Shown here in pieces: positions 24,480 through 32,952 of a stretch of DNA of 64,000 nt. The notes under the pieces are model-generated. The model searched no databases. It saw only the letters and a program-made list of their open reading frames with translations, and was not told the DNA's origin. Made by a program: the position numbers and the translations under genes. How positions within the stretch are numbered: the stretch's first letter is position 1; the number at the start of each line of letters is the position of its first letter. This stretch comes from Prado023 sp963753075 (lineage in GTDB: Bacteria > Actinomycetota > Actinomycetes > S36-B12 > CAIYMF01): contig CAVWAR010000002.1 of NCBI GenBank assembly GCA_963753075.1, forward strand, positions 124,001 through 188,000, written 5' to 3'.

Positions 24480-26267
24480 ATGCACGAGTTGGCATATCCC
24501 CCCGCGATCGACCTCCCCATCGAGGACACGCTCGCCTCGATCCCCGCCACGCGGGCCGCCGACTCCCCCGACAGCCCGATGTACGCGATGCGCACCGATG
24601 GCGGCTGGGTGGACGTCACAGCCCGGGAGTTCAACGACCTCGTGCGCTCCGTCGCCCGAGGCCTCGTCGCGCGCGGCATCGCGGCCGGGCAGCCCGTGGC
24701 CATCCTGTCCCCCACGCGCTACGAGTGGACCGTCCTGGACTTCGCCCTGTGGACCGCCGGCGCCTTCGCCGTCCCGATCTACGACTCCTCCTCCGCCGAG
24801 CAGATCGAGTGGATCATCCAGGACAGCGGGGTCGTCGCTGTCATCACCGACTCGCAAGCATCAGCCGACCGGGTGCGCGGTGCGACGCTCGGGGAGGTCC
24901 CCCCGGTCTGGGTGATGGACGATGGCCTCCTGTCGGCCCTGCAGGCCGACGGCGCGACGGTTGCCGACGAGGTGCTGGACGAGCGGGCGGCATCGGTCTC
25001 GGTCGGCGACCCGGCGACGATCGTCTACACCTCCGGCACGACCGGGCGGCCCAAGGGCTGCGTCATCTCCCACGAGAGCCTGATGTTCGTGGCCCGCACG
25101 CTGGCTGTTGGCACCGCCCCGGTCGTGACCGAGCCCGGCGCCAGGACGGTGCTCTTCCTCCCGCTGGCGCACGTCCTCGGCCGCGGTGCGCAGGTCTACA
25201 GCGCCGTCGGCGGGATGCAGGTGGCGCACTGCCCGAACGCCAAGCTCCTCCCGGGCGACATGATCAGCTTCCAACCGACCTACCTGGTGGGCGTCCCCCG
25301 CATCTTCGAGAAGATCTTCGCCGCTTCGCAGCAGAAGGCGCATGCCGGCGGCAAGGGACGCATCTTCGACCGGGCGACCGCTGTGGCGATCGCCTATGGG
25401 CGGGCACTGCACGCCGGCGGTCCCAGCCTGCCGCTGCGCGCGGAGCATGCGGTGTTCGATCGGCTGGTCTACGGACGCCTCCGCGAGGCGATGGGCGGCC
25501 GCCTGCGCTATGCGATCACCGGGGGCGCGAGCCTCGGGGAACGTCTTGGGCACTTCTACGCAGGCATCGGCCTGACGGTCATGGAGGGCTACGGCCTGAC
25601 CGAGACGACAGCGTCAGGCACGTTCAACCGTGCCGACGCGCCCCGGATCGGATCAGTCGGCCAGCCCATGCCGGGGACTGCCGTACGCATCGCCGACGAC
25701 GGTGAGATCTGGCTGCGCGGGCCGTACATGATGTCCGGCTACCACCACAACCCGGAGGCGACAAGACAGGTGATCGACGCCGACGGATGGTTCCAGACCG
25801 GTGACCTGGGGACCTTGGACACCGATGGCTACCTGCACATCACCGGGCGCAGGAAGGAGATCATCGTCACTGCAGGCGGCAAGAATGTGGCACCAGCGGT
25901 CCTTGAGGACAGGATGGGCGCACAAGTCCTCATCGCCCAGGTGATGGTCGTCGGCGAGGGAAAGCCGTTCATCGGCGCGCTGGTCACCCTCGACCCGGAC
26001 GCCCTCTCGACGTGGGCTTCGGCGCACGGCAAGGCAGCTCGTACACCGGCCGAGCTGCACGACGACCCGGAGCTGAACGCCGAGATCCAGGCGGCCGTCG
26101 ATGACGCGAATGCTGCGGTCTCGAAGGCGGAGTCCATCCGGGCCTGGCGTCTGATCGACGCGCAGTTCACCGAGGACTCAGGGCACATGACGCCGACACT
26201 GAAACTCAAGCGGGCCGTCGTCGCCGCCGACTACGCGCCGGACATCGAGGCGCTCTACTCCCGCTGA
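24480..26267 (+). CDS. Long-chain acyl-CoA synthetase (AMP-dependent ligase)
   Basis: 595 residues of the ANL superfamily, closest in pattern to actinobacterial FadD15-type enzymes. Motifs: TIVYTSGTTGRPKGCVISH (P-loop), GYGLTETTASG, DGWFQTGDLGTLDTDGY and GRRKEIIVTAGGKNVAP; the hinge and the C-terminal lysine region (TPTLKLKRAVV) are complete. It activates a fatty or related acid to acyl-AMP and then acyl-CoA in the cytoplasm. A TAGTCT box at 24433 could serve as the -10, giving a leader of about 35 nt. Long in-frame sequence before this ATG is low complexity. Monocistronic; convergent with the next gene. Confidence 0.92.
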   Translation: MHELAYPPAIDLPIEDTLASIPATRAADSPDSPMYAMRTDGGWVDVTAREFNDLVRSVARGLVARGIAAGQPVAILSPTRYEWTVLDFALWTAGAFAVPIYDSSSAEQIEWIIQDSGVVAVITDSQASADRVRGATLGEVPPVWVMDDGLLSALQADGATVADEVLDERAASVSVGDPATIVYTSGTTGRPKGCVISHESLMFVARTLAVGTAPVVTEPGARTVLFLPLAHVLGRGAQVYSAVGGMQVAHCPNAKLLPGDMISFQPTYLVGVPRIFEKIFAASQQKAHAGGKGRIFDRATAVAIAYGRALHAGGPSLPLRAEHAVFDRLVYGRLREAMGGRLRYAITGGASLGERLGHFYAGIGLTVMEGYGLTETTASGTFNRADAPRIGSVGQPMPGTAVRIADDGEIWLRGPYMMSGYHHNPEATRQVIDADGWFQTGDLGTLDTDGYLHITGRRKEIIVTAGGKNVAPAVLEDRMGAQVLIAQVMVVGEGKPFIGALVTLDPDALSTWASAHGKAARTPAELHDDPELNAEIQAAVDDANAAVSKAESIRAWRLIDAQFTEDSGHMTPTLKLKRAVVAADYAPDIEALYSR

Positions 26268-26296
26268 GACCGACTGCTGGGACGACTGGCGAGCGT

Positions 26297-26313
26297 GCAG
26301 GCGCTGCGCCTGC
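26297..26313. terminator. Short terminator-like hairpin
   Basis: GCAGGCG/CGCCTGC with a 3-nt loop, between the convergent acyl-CoA synthetase and TfoX-like genes. Confidence 0.45.
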
Positions 26314-26320
26314 GCGTGGA

Positions 26321-26683
26321 CTACTTCCTGGTCGGCTTCGGTGGCAGGGTTCCGATCCAGTCGTGGCTCCTGTCCAGCCAACCCACGAGTTCGTCGGTGC
26401 TGCGCAGCAATCCGTCGGGCACGGCGACGTATCCCCGCATCACGCTGCCGTACTGCGTCACCGGGCCGCTGTCGTACCGGGAGAGGAAGTCATCGCGCAG
26501 CTCGTCGGACAGCCGCAGTGCCATGGACCCGCCGGCGTCGAGGAAGCTGAACATGTTGCCGTTGTGAGAGGTGTACGGGTTCTTCGCGCCCTTGACCAAG
26601 AGACCGGACGAACACCGTTCGACAGCTGCGGTGTAGAGCGCGAGCGCCTCGGTTGGTCCGGTATAGGCAGATCCACCTGGCAT
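26321..26683 (-). CDS. Small TfoX/YjbR-like protein
   Basis: 120 residues. The central part, KGAKNPYTSHNGNMFSFLD followed by SMALRLSDELRDDF, resembles the N-terminal TfoX/YjbR-like fold seen in many small actinobacterial proteins; the final third (VMRGYVAVPDGLL, LVGWLDRSHDWI) matches their C-terminal helix. The ATG has GGGGAG six bases upstream. No membrane segments. Biological role unknown: the family name comes from a competence regulator but most members have no shown link to DNA uptake. Confidence 0.7.
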   Translation of the reverse strand: MPGGSAYTGPTEALALYTAAVERCSSGLLVKGAKNPYTSHNGNMFSFLDAGGSMALRLSDELRDDFLSRYDSGPVTQYGSVMRGYVAVPDGLLRSTDELVGWLDRSHDWIGTLPPKPTRK

Positions 26684-26828
26684 TGGGTTCTCCCCGAGGC
26701 ACCGCGTCGGTCACTTCGAGCGAACGATACCGAGCCACGGTCAGCGACGCCCAGCCACGACCTTGCCGCCATCAAGGCGCTTGAGCTCAGGAGTGGGGGT
26801 CTGCAATGGCTCTCAGTTTGCCTTCCGG

Positions 26829-26900
26829 TGGGCCCCGCGGGGCTCGAACCCGCAACCTACGGATTAAAAGTCCGCAGCTCTACCATTGAGCTAGAGGCCC
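26829..26900 (-). tRNA. tRNA-Lys (anticodon TTT)
   Basis: Full cloverleaf: acceptor GGGCCTC/GGGGCCC (one U-G pair), D stem GCTC/GAGC, anticodon stem GCGGA/TCCGT around loop CTTTTAA (anticodon at 26866-26868), T arm GCGGG-TTCGAGC-CCCGC. Discriminator A; the CCA end is not encoded. No integrase or attachment-like duplication of its 3' end is visible nearby. Confidence 0.96.
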
Positions 26901-27069
26901 TCGGGGCAGGGCGATCATGAGTTGTGACCCGACGTCCGTGCTCCCGGCGGAGACTCTACGCGGTCGCAGTCTTGCGCGGTCCGGTAGTGGGCGCACGGGG
27001 CAGTCAGCTCACTTCCCGGCCGTCACCAAGACTGGCGTCCGACCCAGGTCGTGCTCAGTGGACGTCGGA

Positions 27070-27402
27070 TCACTGCGGAGGTTCGACGGGCGCAGCTGCG
27101 TCAGCCGCAGCATGGGTGCGGCGGCCACGGACGGCCAGGATCGCTGCGATCACCAGGCTGATGGTGCCCACTGTCAACAGCATGTATCCCCACGCCGAAT
27201 CGACGTCGGTAGCCGGCACCGGGTCGGCCCAGCCGAACTGGACGTAGCTGTTGTCCCCTCCAAGCAGGATGAACGCGCCCAACAATCCCGCACCGGCGCC
27301 GCCGACTCCCAGAGCGATGACGGTTGTGCGGTGCCCGTCGCGTGCGTGCGTTGGTGACCCCCGGACGACCTCCTGAGGCTGGGGATGCTCGTGCACCGAC
27401 AT
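27070..27402 (-). CDS. Small two-helix membrane protein
   Basis: 110 residues with two predicted membrane helices (VIALGVGGAGAGLLGAFILL and AWGYMLLTVGTISLVIAAIL) separated by an acidic loop, and a basic RGRR after the second. The start is well set: GGAGG five bases before the ATG. The N-terminal tail is polar with a His/Pro/Gln mix. I do not recognise a family. It is alone between tRNA-Lys and a divergent methyltransferase. Likely a real membrane protein of unknown role. Confidence 0.72.
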   Translation of the reverse strand: MSVHEHPQPQEVVRGSPTHARDGHRTTVIALGVGGAGAGLLGAFILLGGDNSYVQFGWADPVPATDVDSAWGYMLLTVGTISLVIAAILAVRGRRTHAAADAAAPVEPPQ

Positions 27403-27573
27403 GATTCCTCCCCTCTGCGGTCCATCTCCAGCGAACTAGCGGGTTGGGGACGGGTCAAGAGCCCATGGTCCTGACGCGTCCCCGTCCGGGACCGGCGCGC
27501 CAGGATTCGCGTGGCGGAGCCGTCTGCGGATCTGAGCCGCACCAGGCGGCGCACCCTGTGCTTCGATACGGCC

Positions 27574-28350
27574 ATGTCGAACAACCCGTGGGACGCCCAG
27601 ACCTACGACACCCGCTTCGGGTTCGTCACGGCCTACGGCGCCGACCAGATCGATGTGCTCGACCCCCAGCCTGACGAGATGATCCTCGATCTCGGCTGCG
27701 GGACGGGTCACCATGCGGCGCAGATCGCTGCGCGGGGCGCGCACGTTGTCGGCATGGACCTCGACGAGGCAATGCTTGCCAAGGCGCGCCTGGACCACCC
27801 CGAGGTGGAGTTCCGAGCAGCAGACGCGTTGGGGTTCGACCTGGCCGCACTTGAGGTCGAACGACCCTTCGACGCCTGTTTCTCCAACGCGGCCCTGCAT
27901 TGGATGACTCCGCAGGCCGCGGTGCTCGCCAACGTGCGGGCGGTCCTGCTCGACGGCGCCCGATTCGTGGCCGAGATGGGTGGCGCGGGCAACATCGCAA
28001 CCCTGGACCTGTCGCTGCGAAGGGGACTCGAGGAACTGGGCCTCAGCGAGGTCGACGTGCCCACCAATCACTTCCCGACGCTGGGCGAGCAGGCCACGGC
28101 GCTGGAAAGCGCCGGATTCCGGGTGGACCGGGCGCACTGGTTCGCCCGGCCGACGCCGCTCGGGGCCGACGTGACTGCGGCCGACTGGACCAAGCACTTC
28201 CGGGCAGCCACGTGGGGTGTCGTCCCCGACGAACGGCACGATGAGCTCAGTGCTGTGATCGACACCATGGCCGCAGAGCGCGGCCTGCTCACCGATGACG
28301 GCTGGGTCGCCGACTACTGTCGTCTGCGCTTCGTCGCCACCGCAGTCTGA
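27574..28350 (+). CDS. Class I SAM-dependent methyltransferase
   Basis: 258 residues. EMILDLGCGTGHHAAQIAAR is motif I, VVGMDLDEAMLAKAR the acidic loop, and FDACFSNAALHWM motif IV, the pattern of UbiE/Tam-like small-molecule methyltransferases (trans-aconitate methyltransferase group). The start MSNNPWDAQTYDTRFGFV is the common N-terminus of this group; the open frame before it is Arg-rich and unlike it. No operon partner. The acceptor is unknown. Confidence 0.87.
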   Translation: MSNNPWDAQTYDTRFGFVTAYGADQIDVLDPQPDEMILDLGCGTGHHAAQIAARGAHVVGMDLDEAMLAKARLDHPEVEFRAADALGFDLAALEVERPFDACFSNAALHWMTPQAAVLANVRAVLLDGARFVAEMGGAGNIATLDLSLRRGLEELGLSEVDVPTNHFPTLGEQATALESAGFRVDRAHWFARPTPLGADVTAADWTKHFRAATWGVVPDERHDELSAVIDTMAAERGLLTDDGWVADYCRLRFVATAV

Positions 28351-28388
28351 CCGCGCGGAGCAGCATCGGCCCCGACTGGTCCATCCCG

Positions 28389-29348
28389 TCAACCGACCGC
28401 AACGGCCACCCCACGGCGTGAGCCCACCGGCAGCGCGGGCCTCGGCGGCGGTCCGTACCCCGCCGCCGCCAGGACGACCGGCCTGAGCACGCCGACCATG
28501 GCGGCGTAGCCGGCCTCGCTGGGATGGAACTGGTCGGAGCTGAACATCTCCAGGGGACGGGCCGCGAACTCCGGTCCGAGCACGCGGCCCAGGCTCACGG
28601 GCCAGCCGCCGGCCGCCCTGACCGCTACGCCCTGCGACTGGGCCAGGCGCCTGGACGTGCGCCGCATCACGTTGCGCAGCGGTGGCCGGATCGGGCGCAC
28701 GGTCCCCAGATCGGGACACGTGCCCACGACGACCTCCGAGCCACCTTCGCGCAATCGCGCCACGGCCACGGCCAACCTCCGAACGGAGGTCTGCGGCGCG
28801 ACGAAGTGCGAGAGGTCATTGACGCCGATGAAGATCACCGCGACATGCGGGCGGATGATCAGGGCCCGATCCACCTGGTCAGCGAGGTGCTCCGTGCGCG
28901 CCCCGGCCGAGGCGATGACCGACAGCAGAACGGACCGACCGCTGCGGTCCGCCAGCTGCTCGGCCAGCAGGGCCCCAGGTGTCTGGTTGCCGTACGTGGC
29001 CCCCAGCCCAGTCGCGCCCGAGTCCCCGAGGAACGCCAGGCGAAGCGAGACCCCGCGCGGGTTGCCGTAGCGCCCGTCCACATAGTGCGGCGCAGCCCGC
29101 CGTGGGCCGACGGTCCGCCAGGTCTGATAGCCCTGGGCCAGCAGAACTCCTGCCGATGCCGCCCCCACCGCCAGCGCCGATCCGGCAACCTTCGCCGCCG
29201 CCCTGGCCGTCTGCCCCGACGGGTCCGCCGTTCCCACGTCGCCTTTGTACCGGGTCGGACCCTGCGAGGCCAGTCCATCGAGGCCGCGAACCAGATCGAG
29301 CCCCGATCCGTCCTCCTGACGAGGAGGCCCACGTCCGCCGAGAACCAT
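28389..29348 (-). CDS. SGNH/GDSL-type hydrolase
   Basis: 319 residues. LRLAFLGDSGATGLGA is block I with the nucleophile Ser in GDSG, GVNDLSHFV block III, and SSDQFHPSEAGYAAM block V with the Asp-x-x-His pair. An N-terminal hydrophobic stretch (VAGSALAVGAASAGVLLAQG, about residue 55) would anchor the protein, with the esterase domain after it, probably outside. The start chosen lies after a GGAGG at an unusually long gap of 14 nt, so a later GTG is possible. Substrates of such proteins include lipids and acetylated sugars. Confidence 0.85.
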   Translation of the reverse strand: MVLGGRGPPRQEDGSGLDLVRGLDGLASQGPTRYKGDVGTADPSGQTARAAAKVAGSALAVGAASAGVLLAQGYQTWRTVGPRRAAPHYVDGRYGNPRGVSLRLAFLGDSGATGLGATYGNQTPGALLAEQLADRSGRSVLLSVIASAGARTEHLADQVDRALIIRPHVAVIFIGVNDLSHFVAPQTSVRRLAVAVARLREGGSEVVVGTCPDLGTVRPIRPPLRNVMRRTSRRLAQSQGVAVRAAGGWPVSLGRVLGPEFAARPLEMFSSDQFHPSEAGYAAMVGVLRPVVLAAAGYGPPPRPALPVGSRRGVAVAVG

Positions 29349-29478
29349 GTCGCCGCCCCGTGCCTCCTGCCCCAATTGCGGGGTATAGCCTGATTGCGAC
29401 GTTCGCCACCCCGCAGCGACCGACACCTCACAACGGCGAGCCGCGACACCCGTGGGCTGGCACACGATGGAGAGAAGC

Positions 29479-29895
29479 ATGAGCACCGCCGAGACCGCTG
29501 TCCCCGAGACCACGCCGACCCCGTCCGGCTGGTCGACGTTCGCCGCGATCATGATGATGATCGCCGGTGTCATCAATGGCCTCTGGGGCTGGGCTGCGCT
29601 GCGTGATGCCAACGCGTGGGGCGACTACCGCCCGATCGCCGATGCAACATTCATGGGCCCGCTCGAATTCTGGGGCTGGGCAGCCGTCGCCTGGGCCGTC
29701 CTGCTGATCATCGGCTCCTTGCTCCTCTTCACGGGCAGCGAAGCCGGGCGCATCATGGGCATCACGCTGGCGACCTTCAGCGCTGTGCTGATGATCTTCG
29801 TGCTGCCCACGTTCCCGCTGCTCGCCGTGGCCGGCCTGGCCATCGACGTCCTGATCATCTACGGCCTGGCCGTGCGCTGGGACAAGTCCGCGTAG
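29479..29895 (+). CDS. DUF7144-type four-helix membrane protein
   Basis: 138 residues with four membrane helices. The opening SGWSTFAAIMMMIAGVINGL and the ending DVLIIYGLAVRWD are the fixed points of the small actinobacterial family now called DUF7144; the middle LEFWGWAAVAWAVLLIIGSL fits too. The ATG has GGAGAGAAGC directly upstream. Function unknown in all members. It is divergent from the SGNH hydrolase and convergent with the DUF5302 gene. Confidence 0.83.
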   Translation: MSTAETAVPETTPTPSGWSTFAAIMMMIAGVINGLWGWAALRDANAWGDYRPIADATFMGPLEFWGWAAVAWAVLLIIGSLLLFTGSEAGRIMGITLATFSAVLMIFVLPTFPLLAVAGLAIDVLIIYGLAVRWDKSA

Positions 29896-29912
29896 AACGC
29901 GCGCCCGAGCCG

Positions 29913-30173
29913 CTATCCGCCCGCCTTGCGGCGGAACATCCGCTGCGATGGTCCGGCGCTCTGTGAGTGCCCGGACGACCCGGAGTCCCCGTGCTCCTGC
30001 TTGGTCGCCCCGGAGGTGCCGTGCTTGTGGGCCATGGCCTCGCGGTACTTCTGCTTCATGACCTCATCGGGATCGGTGCTGACCTCAGGCTCCGTCGAGC
30101 CGGCGGGCGCCTCAGCCGCACCGGACTCGGCGGTCTCGGGGTTGGGGTCGGGGTCGGGCGCAGTGTCTGCCAT
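29913..30173 (-). CDS. DUF5302 family small protein
   Basis: 86 residues, soluble and disordered-looking. An acidic, Pro-rich N-terminus (MADTAPDPDPNPETAES) leads to the conserved core DEVMKQKYREAMAHKHGTS and the basic end QRMFRRKAGG, which is diagnostic of DUF5302. GGAGA lies 5 nt before the ATG, and a TACGTT box at about 30207 could be its -10. These proteins are short, abundant and of unknown function in actinobacteria. Confidence 0.85.
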   Translation of the reverse strand: MADTAPDPDPNPETAESGAAEAPAGSTEPEVSTDPDEVMKQKYREAMAHKHGTSGATKQEHGDSGSSGHSQSAGPSQRMFRRKAGG

Positions 30174-30287
30174 CGGGGTCTCCGCTCACGGGGTCGGTTC
30201 TTGCAACGTACCCCCGCGGCGGCAACCGACGCGCGCCCATTGGTCCTCGCTGCGCCCGTCGCCCCGGCCGACCGCGATCATGGGTGG

Positions 30288-30812
30288 GTGACCTCCCGTC
30301 TCTTCGTCGCACTGTGGCCCGACGACGCCGCGCGGCAGGCGCTGGCCGCCATGCTGCATTCCGCCCGGGGTGCGGAGCCAGATGTGCGCTGGCAGCCCGC
30401 GCACCGCTGGCACGTCACCCTGGCCTTCCTCGGGTCCGCCGACCCGGACAGGGCCGCCAGCCGGATCGGGGCGGTCATGAAGCGCGACCACCCACCGCCC
30501 GAGCCGATCCGCCTGCTCGGCGCCGGCACGTTCGGTCCAGTCATCTGGGTCGGCGTCGAGCACGGAGCCTGGCTCGACCAACTGGCTGGCGACCTCCAGC
30601 GCGCGCTGAGGGTCGCAGACCGCCGCTTCCGGGGGCATGTCACGGTGGGCCGGATCCGGGGCCCGAACGGTCCAGCCAGAGCACGGCAGGTGACCCCGCG
30701 CCTGGCCGACCACAGTGGGCCGCCATGGAACCCGACGGAGATCACACTCGTGGAGTCCCAGACCGGCCCGACGCCGTCGTACACGGTTCGCCAGAGCTGG
30801 CCCATGTCCTGA
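30288..30812 (+). CDS. thpR: RNA 2',3'-cyclic phosphodiesterase (2H family)
   Basis: 174 residues. The protein begins RLFVALWPDD, as is usual, and has both HxT motifs of the 2H fold: HVTLAFLG and HVTVGRIRG. It hydrolyses the 2',3'-cyclic phosphate of RNA ends (also known as LigT-like). The start is a GTG; a GATCAT lies 6 nt upstream and may be a leaderless -10. Single gene, divergent from DUF5302. Confidence 0.9.
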   Translation: MTSRLFVALWPDDAARQALAAMLHSARGAEPDVRWQPAHRWHVTLAFLGSADPDRAASRIGAVMKRDHPPPEPIRLLGAGTFGPVIWVGVEHGAWLDQLAGDLQRALRVADRRFRGHVTVGRIRGPNGPARARQVTPRLADHSGPPWNPTEITLVESQTGPTPSYTVRQSWPMS

Positions 30813-30895
30813 GGGCCGGGCCGTGGCGCACGTGATCACGTCGCGACAGCTCCGGGGGCCCGATGTCAGACTCGGCCGGAGAGCAGGGAGGGCCC

Positions 30896-31384
30896 ATGAG
30901 CAGTTTCCCCGATGGCGAGCGTGTGGTGCACAAGGCCGTGACGGTGGCGGCCCCCGCCGAGGACGTCTGGTGGGCGTGGACCACCGATGCGGGCATCCGC
31001 ACCTGGCTCCTGGACGACTCCCGCATCGAGCTGCGGGTCGGCGGTCCGTACGAGTGGTACTTCGACTCCGACACCGACGCAGTGCCCGGCGAGCAAGGCT
31101 CGGAGGGGTGCCAGGTGCTCGGCTACCAGCCCCCGACCATGCTCTCGTTCTCGTGGAACGCCCCGCCGCACCTCCCCCAGGCGAGGGCTCAACGCACCGT
31201 GGTGCTCCTGCGGCTGCGACCGGGCCCCGAGGACAACGCCACCCGGGTCGAGCTGACCCAGCTCGCGTGGGGCGACGGGGGTGAGTGGGACGAGGCCCAC
31301 GACTACTTCGATGCTGCGTGGGGACGCGTGCTCGACAGACTCGTCGACTACTTCTCCGGCGTGGAGGGGCTCGCGGACGGCTGA
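30896..31384 (+). CDS. SRPBCC (AHSA1-type) protein
   Basis: 162 residues. APAEDVWWAWTTDAGIRTWL, GGPYEWYFDSDTDAVPGEQG and the C-terminal YFDAAWGRVLDRLVDYF give a typical AHSA1 hydrophobic-ligand domain. The ATG at 30896 has GGGAGGG three bases upstream; one 11 codons earlier is weaker. Not obviously related to the other SRPBCC gene (23795) beyond the fold. Followed by a strong bidirectional hairpin before mdh. Ligand unknown. Confidence 0.87.
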   Translation: MSSFPDGERVVHKAVTVAAPAEDVWWAWTTDAGIRTWLLDDSRIELRVGGPYEWYFDSDTDAVPGEQGSEGCQVLGYQPPTMLSFSWNAPPHLPQARAQRTVVLLRLRPGPEDNATRVELTQLAWGDGGEWDEAHDYFDAAWGRVLDRLVDYFSGVEGLADG

Positions 31385-31402
31385 GGGACCGTCGGACATG
31401 CC

Positions 31403-31437
31403 CGTGGGGGCCAGGCCTCTCGGCGCCGGCCCCCACG
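31403..31437. terminator. Bidirectional terminator
   Basis: Perfect 10-bp stem CGTGGGGGCC/GGCCCCCACG with a 15-nt loop, between the convergent SRPBCC and mdh genes. Confidence 0.75.
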
Positions 31438-31447
31438 TGGAGGCGGA

Positions 31448-32407
31448 CTACAGGGTCTGGACGTCGGCCTGCTTGGCGCGCACGGCCTCGGCGGCCTCCT
31501 TGAGCCCGGCCAGCTCCGTCTCGGTCAGGTCGCCCTCCACGATCCGACGGATGCCATCGCGGCCGATCTCGGCCTCCACACCCAGGTACACGCCCTCGAT
31601 GCCGTACTCGCCGTCGACCCATGCGCACACCGGCATGATCGCCCCCGAGTCCTCGATGACCGCCCTGGCCATCCGCGCGGCCGCGGCCGACGGCGCGTAG
31701 AACGCCGAACCAGTCTTGAGCAGCGCCACGACCTCGGCGCCGCCGTTGCGCGTCCGAACGACGAGCTCCTCGATCTTGTCGGCCGGCAGCAGGTCGGTCA
31801 GAGGCTTGCCGTCCACGGTGCAGCGCGAGGGCACGGGGACCATCGTGTCGCCGTGCGACCCGAGCGTCAGTGTCTGGACCGAACCGACAGGCACGCCGAG
31901 CTCGACGGCAACGAAGTTGGTGAACCGGGCGGTGTCGAGCATGCCGGCCTGGCCGATGACCTTGCTCTTGGGGAACCCTGAGGCCAACTGGGTGAGAGCG
32001 GTCATCTCGTCCAGCGGGTTGGACACGACAATGATGACGGCGTTCGGCGAGTGCTGGGCGACGTTCTCAGCAACGCTGCGCACGATCTTCGCGTTGACCT
32101 CGATCAGGTCCATGCGGCTCATGCCCGGCTTGCGCGGGAGCCCCGCAGTGATCACGACGACATCCGACCCGGCAGTGGCCTCGTAGCCGGCGCCGGTCGC
32201 GGGGTCAGTGGTCTGGCCGACGACGGTCGTCTCGAAGCCCTCGACCGGCCGGGACTGGTTCAGGTCGAGCGCGAGCCCCTCGGCGCGGCCCTCCAGGATG
32301 TCGGTCAGCACGACTGACTCGAAGACGTTGTACTCAGCGAGCCGCTGGGCGGTGGTGGAGCCGTAGAACCCGGCGCCGACGACGGTGACCTTGCCGTTCA
32401 GGGACAT
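31448..32407 (-). CDS. mdh: Malate dehydrogenase (LDH-like type)
   Basis: 319 residues; oxidises malate to oxaloacetate with NAD in the citric acid cycle. VTVVGAGFYGSTTAQRLAE is the NAD motif, LPRKPGMSRMDL holds the substrate Arg on the mobile loop, NPLDEMTAL the conserved Asn/Asp block, and TLGSHGDTMVPVP the catalytic His. The pattern is of the LDH-like, shorter bacterial type, not the cytosolic dimer of other actinobacteria. AGAGAGGAAATC precedes the ATG, and TACGCT at 32458-32463 is a likely -10. Confidence 0.95.
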   Translation of the reverse strand: MSLNGKVTVVGAGFYGSTTAQRLAEYNVFESVVLTDILEGRAEGLALDLNQSRPVEGFETTVVGQTTDPATGAGYEATAGSDVVVITAGLPRKPGMSRMDLIEVNAKIVRSVAENVAQHSPNAVIIVVSNPLDEMTALTQLASGFPKSKVIGQAGMLDTARFTNFVAVELGVPVGSVQTLTLGSHGDTMVPVPSRCTVDGKPLTDLLPADKIEELVVRTRNGGAEVVALLKTGSAFYAPSAAAARMARAVIEDSGAIMPVCAWVDGEYGIEGVYLGVEAEIGRDGIRRIVEGDLTETELAGLKEAAEAVRAKQADVQTL

Positions 32408-32457
32408 TGATTTCCTCTCTTGTGCGCCGGTCCGCCGGCGCTCTCAGGTGCCCGACC

Positions 32458-32463
32458 AGCGTA
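32458..32463 (-). promoter_or_regulatory. Probable -10 box (TACGCT) for mdh
   Basis: TACGCT lies 50 nt upstream of the mdh ATG. Fits TANNNT; the -35 is not obvious. Confidence 0.4.
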
Positions 32464-32571
32464 CTCGGCGCGGTTCGCCCGACCCGATGGGCCTCCGGTC
32501 CGGATCCTCGGCCCGCTGGTCCCTGCCCGCCCGAGACGCGCAGCCGCACGGTCGGGGGCATCGGGGGAGGG

Positions 32572-32952
32572 CTACGAGGGCGACGGAACGATCAATGAGA
32601 ACACCACCAGCGTGAGCCCGAGGAACCCGAGGCAGAGCAGGTCAACCCGGCGGCTGCGTACCGCCAACCAGCCGGCATCACGGTCCGGGAGGAAGGCTCG
32701 GAGGAAGAACGCGAAGACGACCACGGCCGCGAACAGCACCGAGCCGCGCCGGAAGTGGTCGGTGGCGACGATGAGCAGTGAGACCAGCAGCCCCGTGAGC
32801 ACGAGCACAAGCGGCCACTGGAGGGGCGGGCCCCCGGCATCCTGAGCGGCAACCGCTGACGCTGCGACGTCCTCCTCGGCACGGTCGGCCGTGAAGTCCG
32901 GAGCCAACGGCTCCGAGGGCGGCGAGGGCGCGCCGGGCGGGATCTCGTTCAT
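32572..32952 (-). CDS. DUF3017 membrane protein
   Basis: 126 residues. A disordered, Pro/Ala-rich N-terminus leads to three membrane helices; WPLVLVLTGLLVSLLIVATD, RRGSVLFAAVVVFAFFLRA and DLLCLGFLGLTLVVFSLIV match DUF3017, which is nearly always next to folD in actinobacteria. Its ATG overlaps the folD stop (ATGA), so it is translated after folD. Function unknown. Confidence 0.88.
   Translation of the reverse strand: MNEIPPGAPSPPSEPLAPDFTADRAEEDVAASAVAAQDAGGPPLQWPLVLVLTGLLVSLLIVATDHFRRGSVLFAAVVVFAFFLRAFLPDRDAGWLAVRSRRVDLLCLGFLGLTLVVFSLIVPSPS

Noticed and set aside
26829..26900. tRNA-Lys as an integration site
   Set aside because: No integrase, no repeat of the tRNA 3' end and no shift in gene style on either side.
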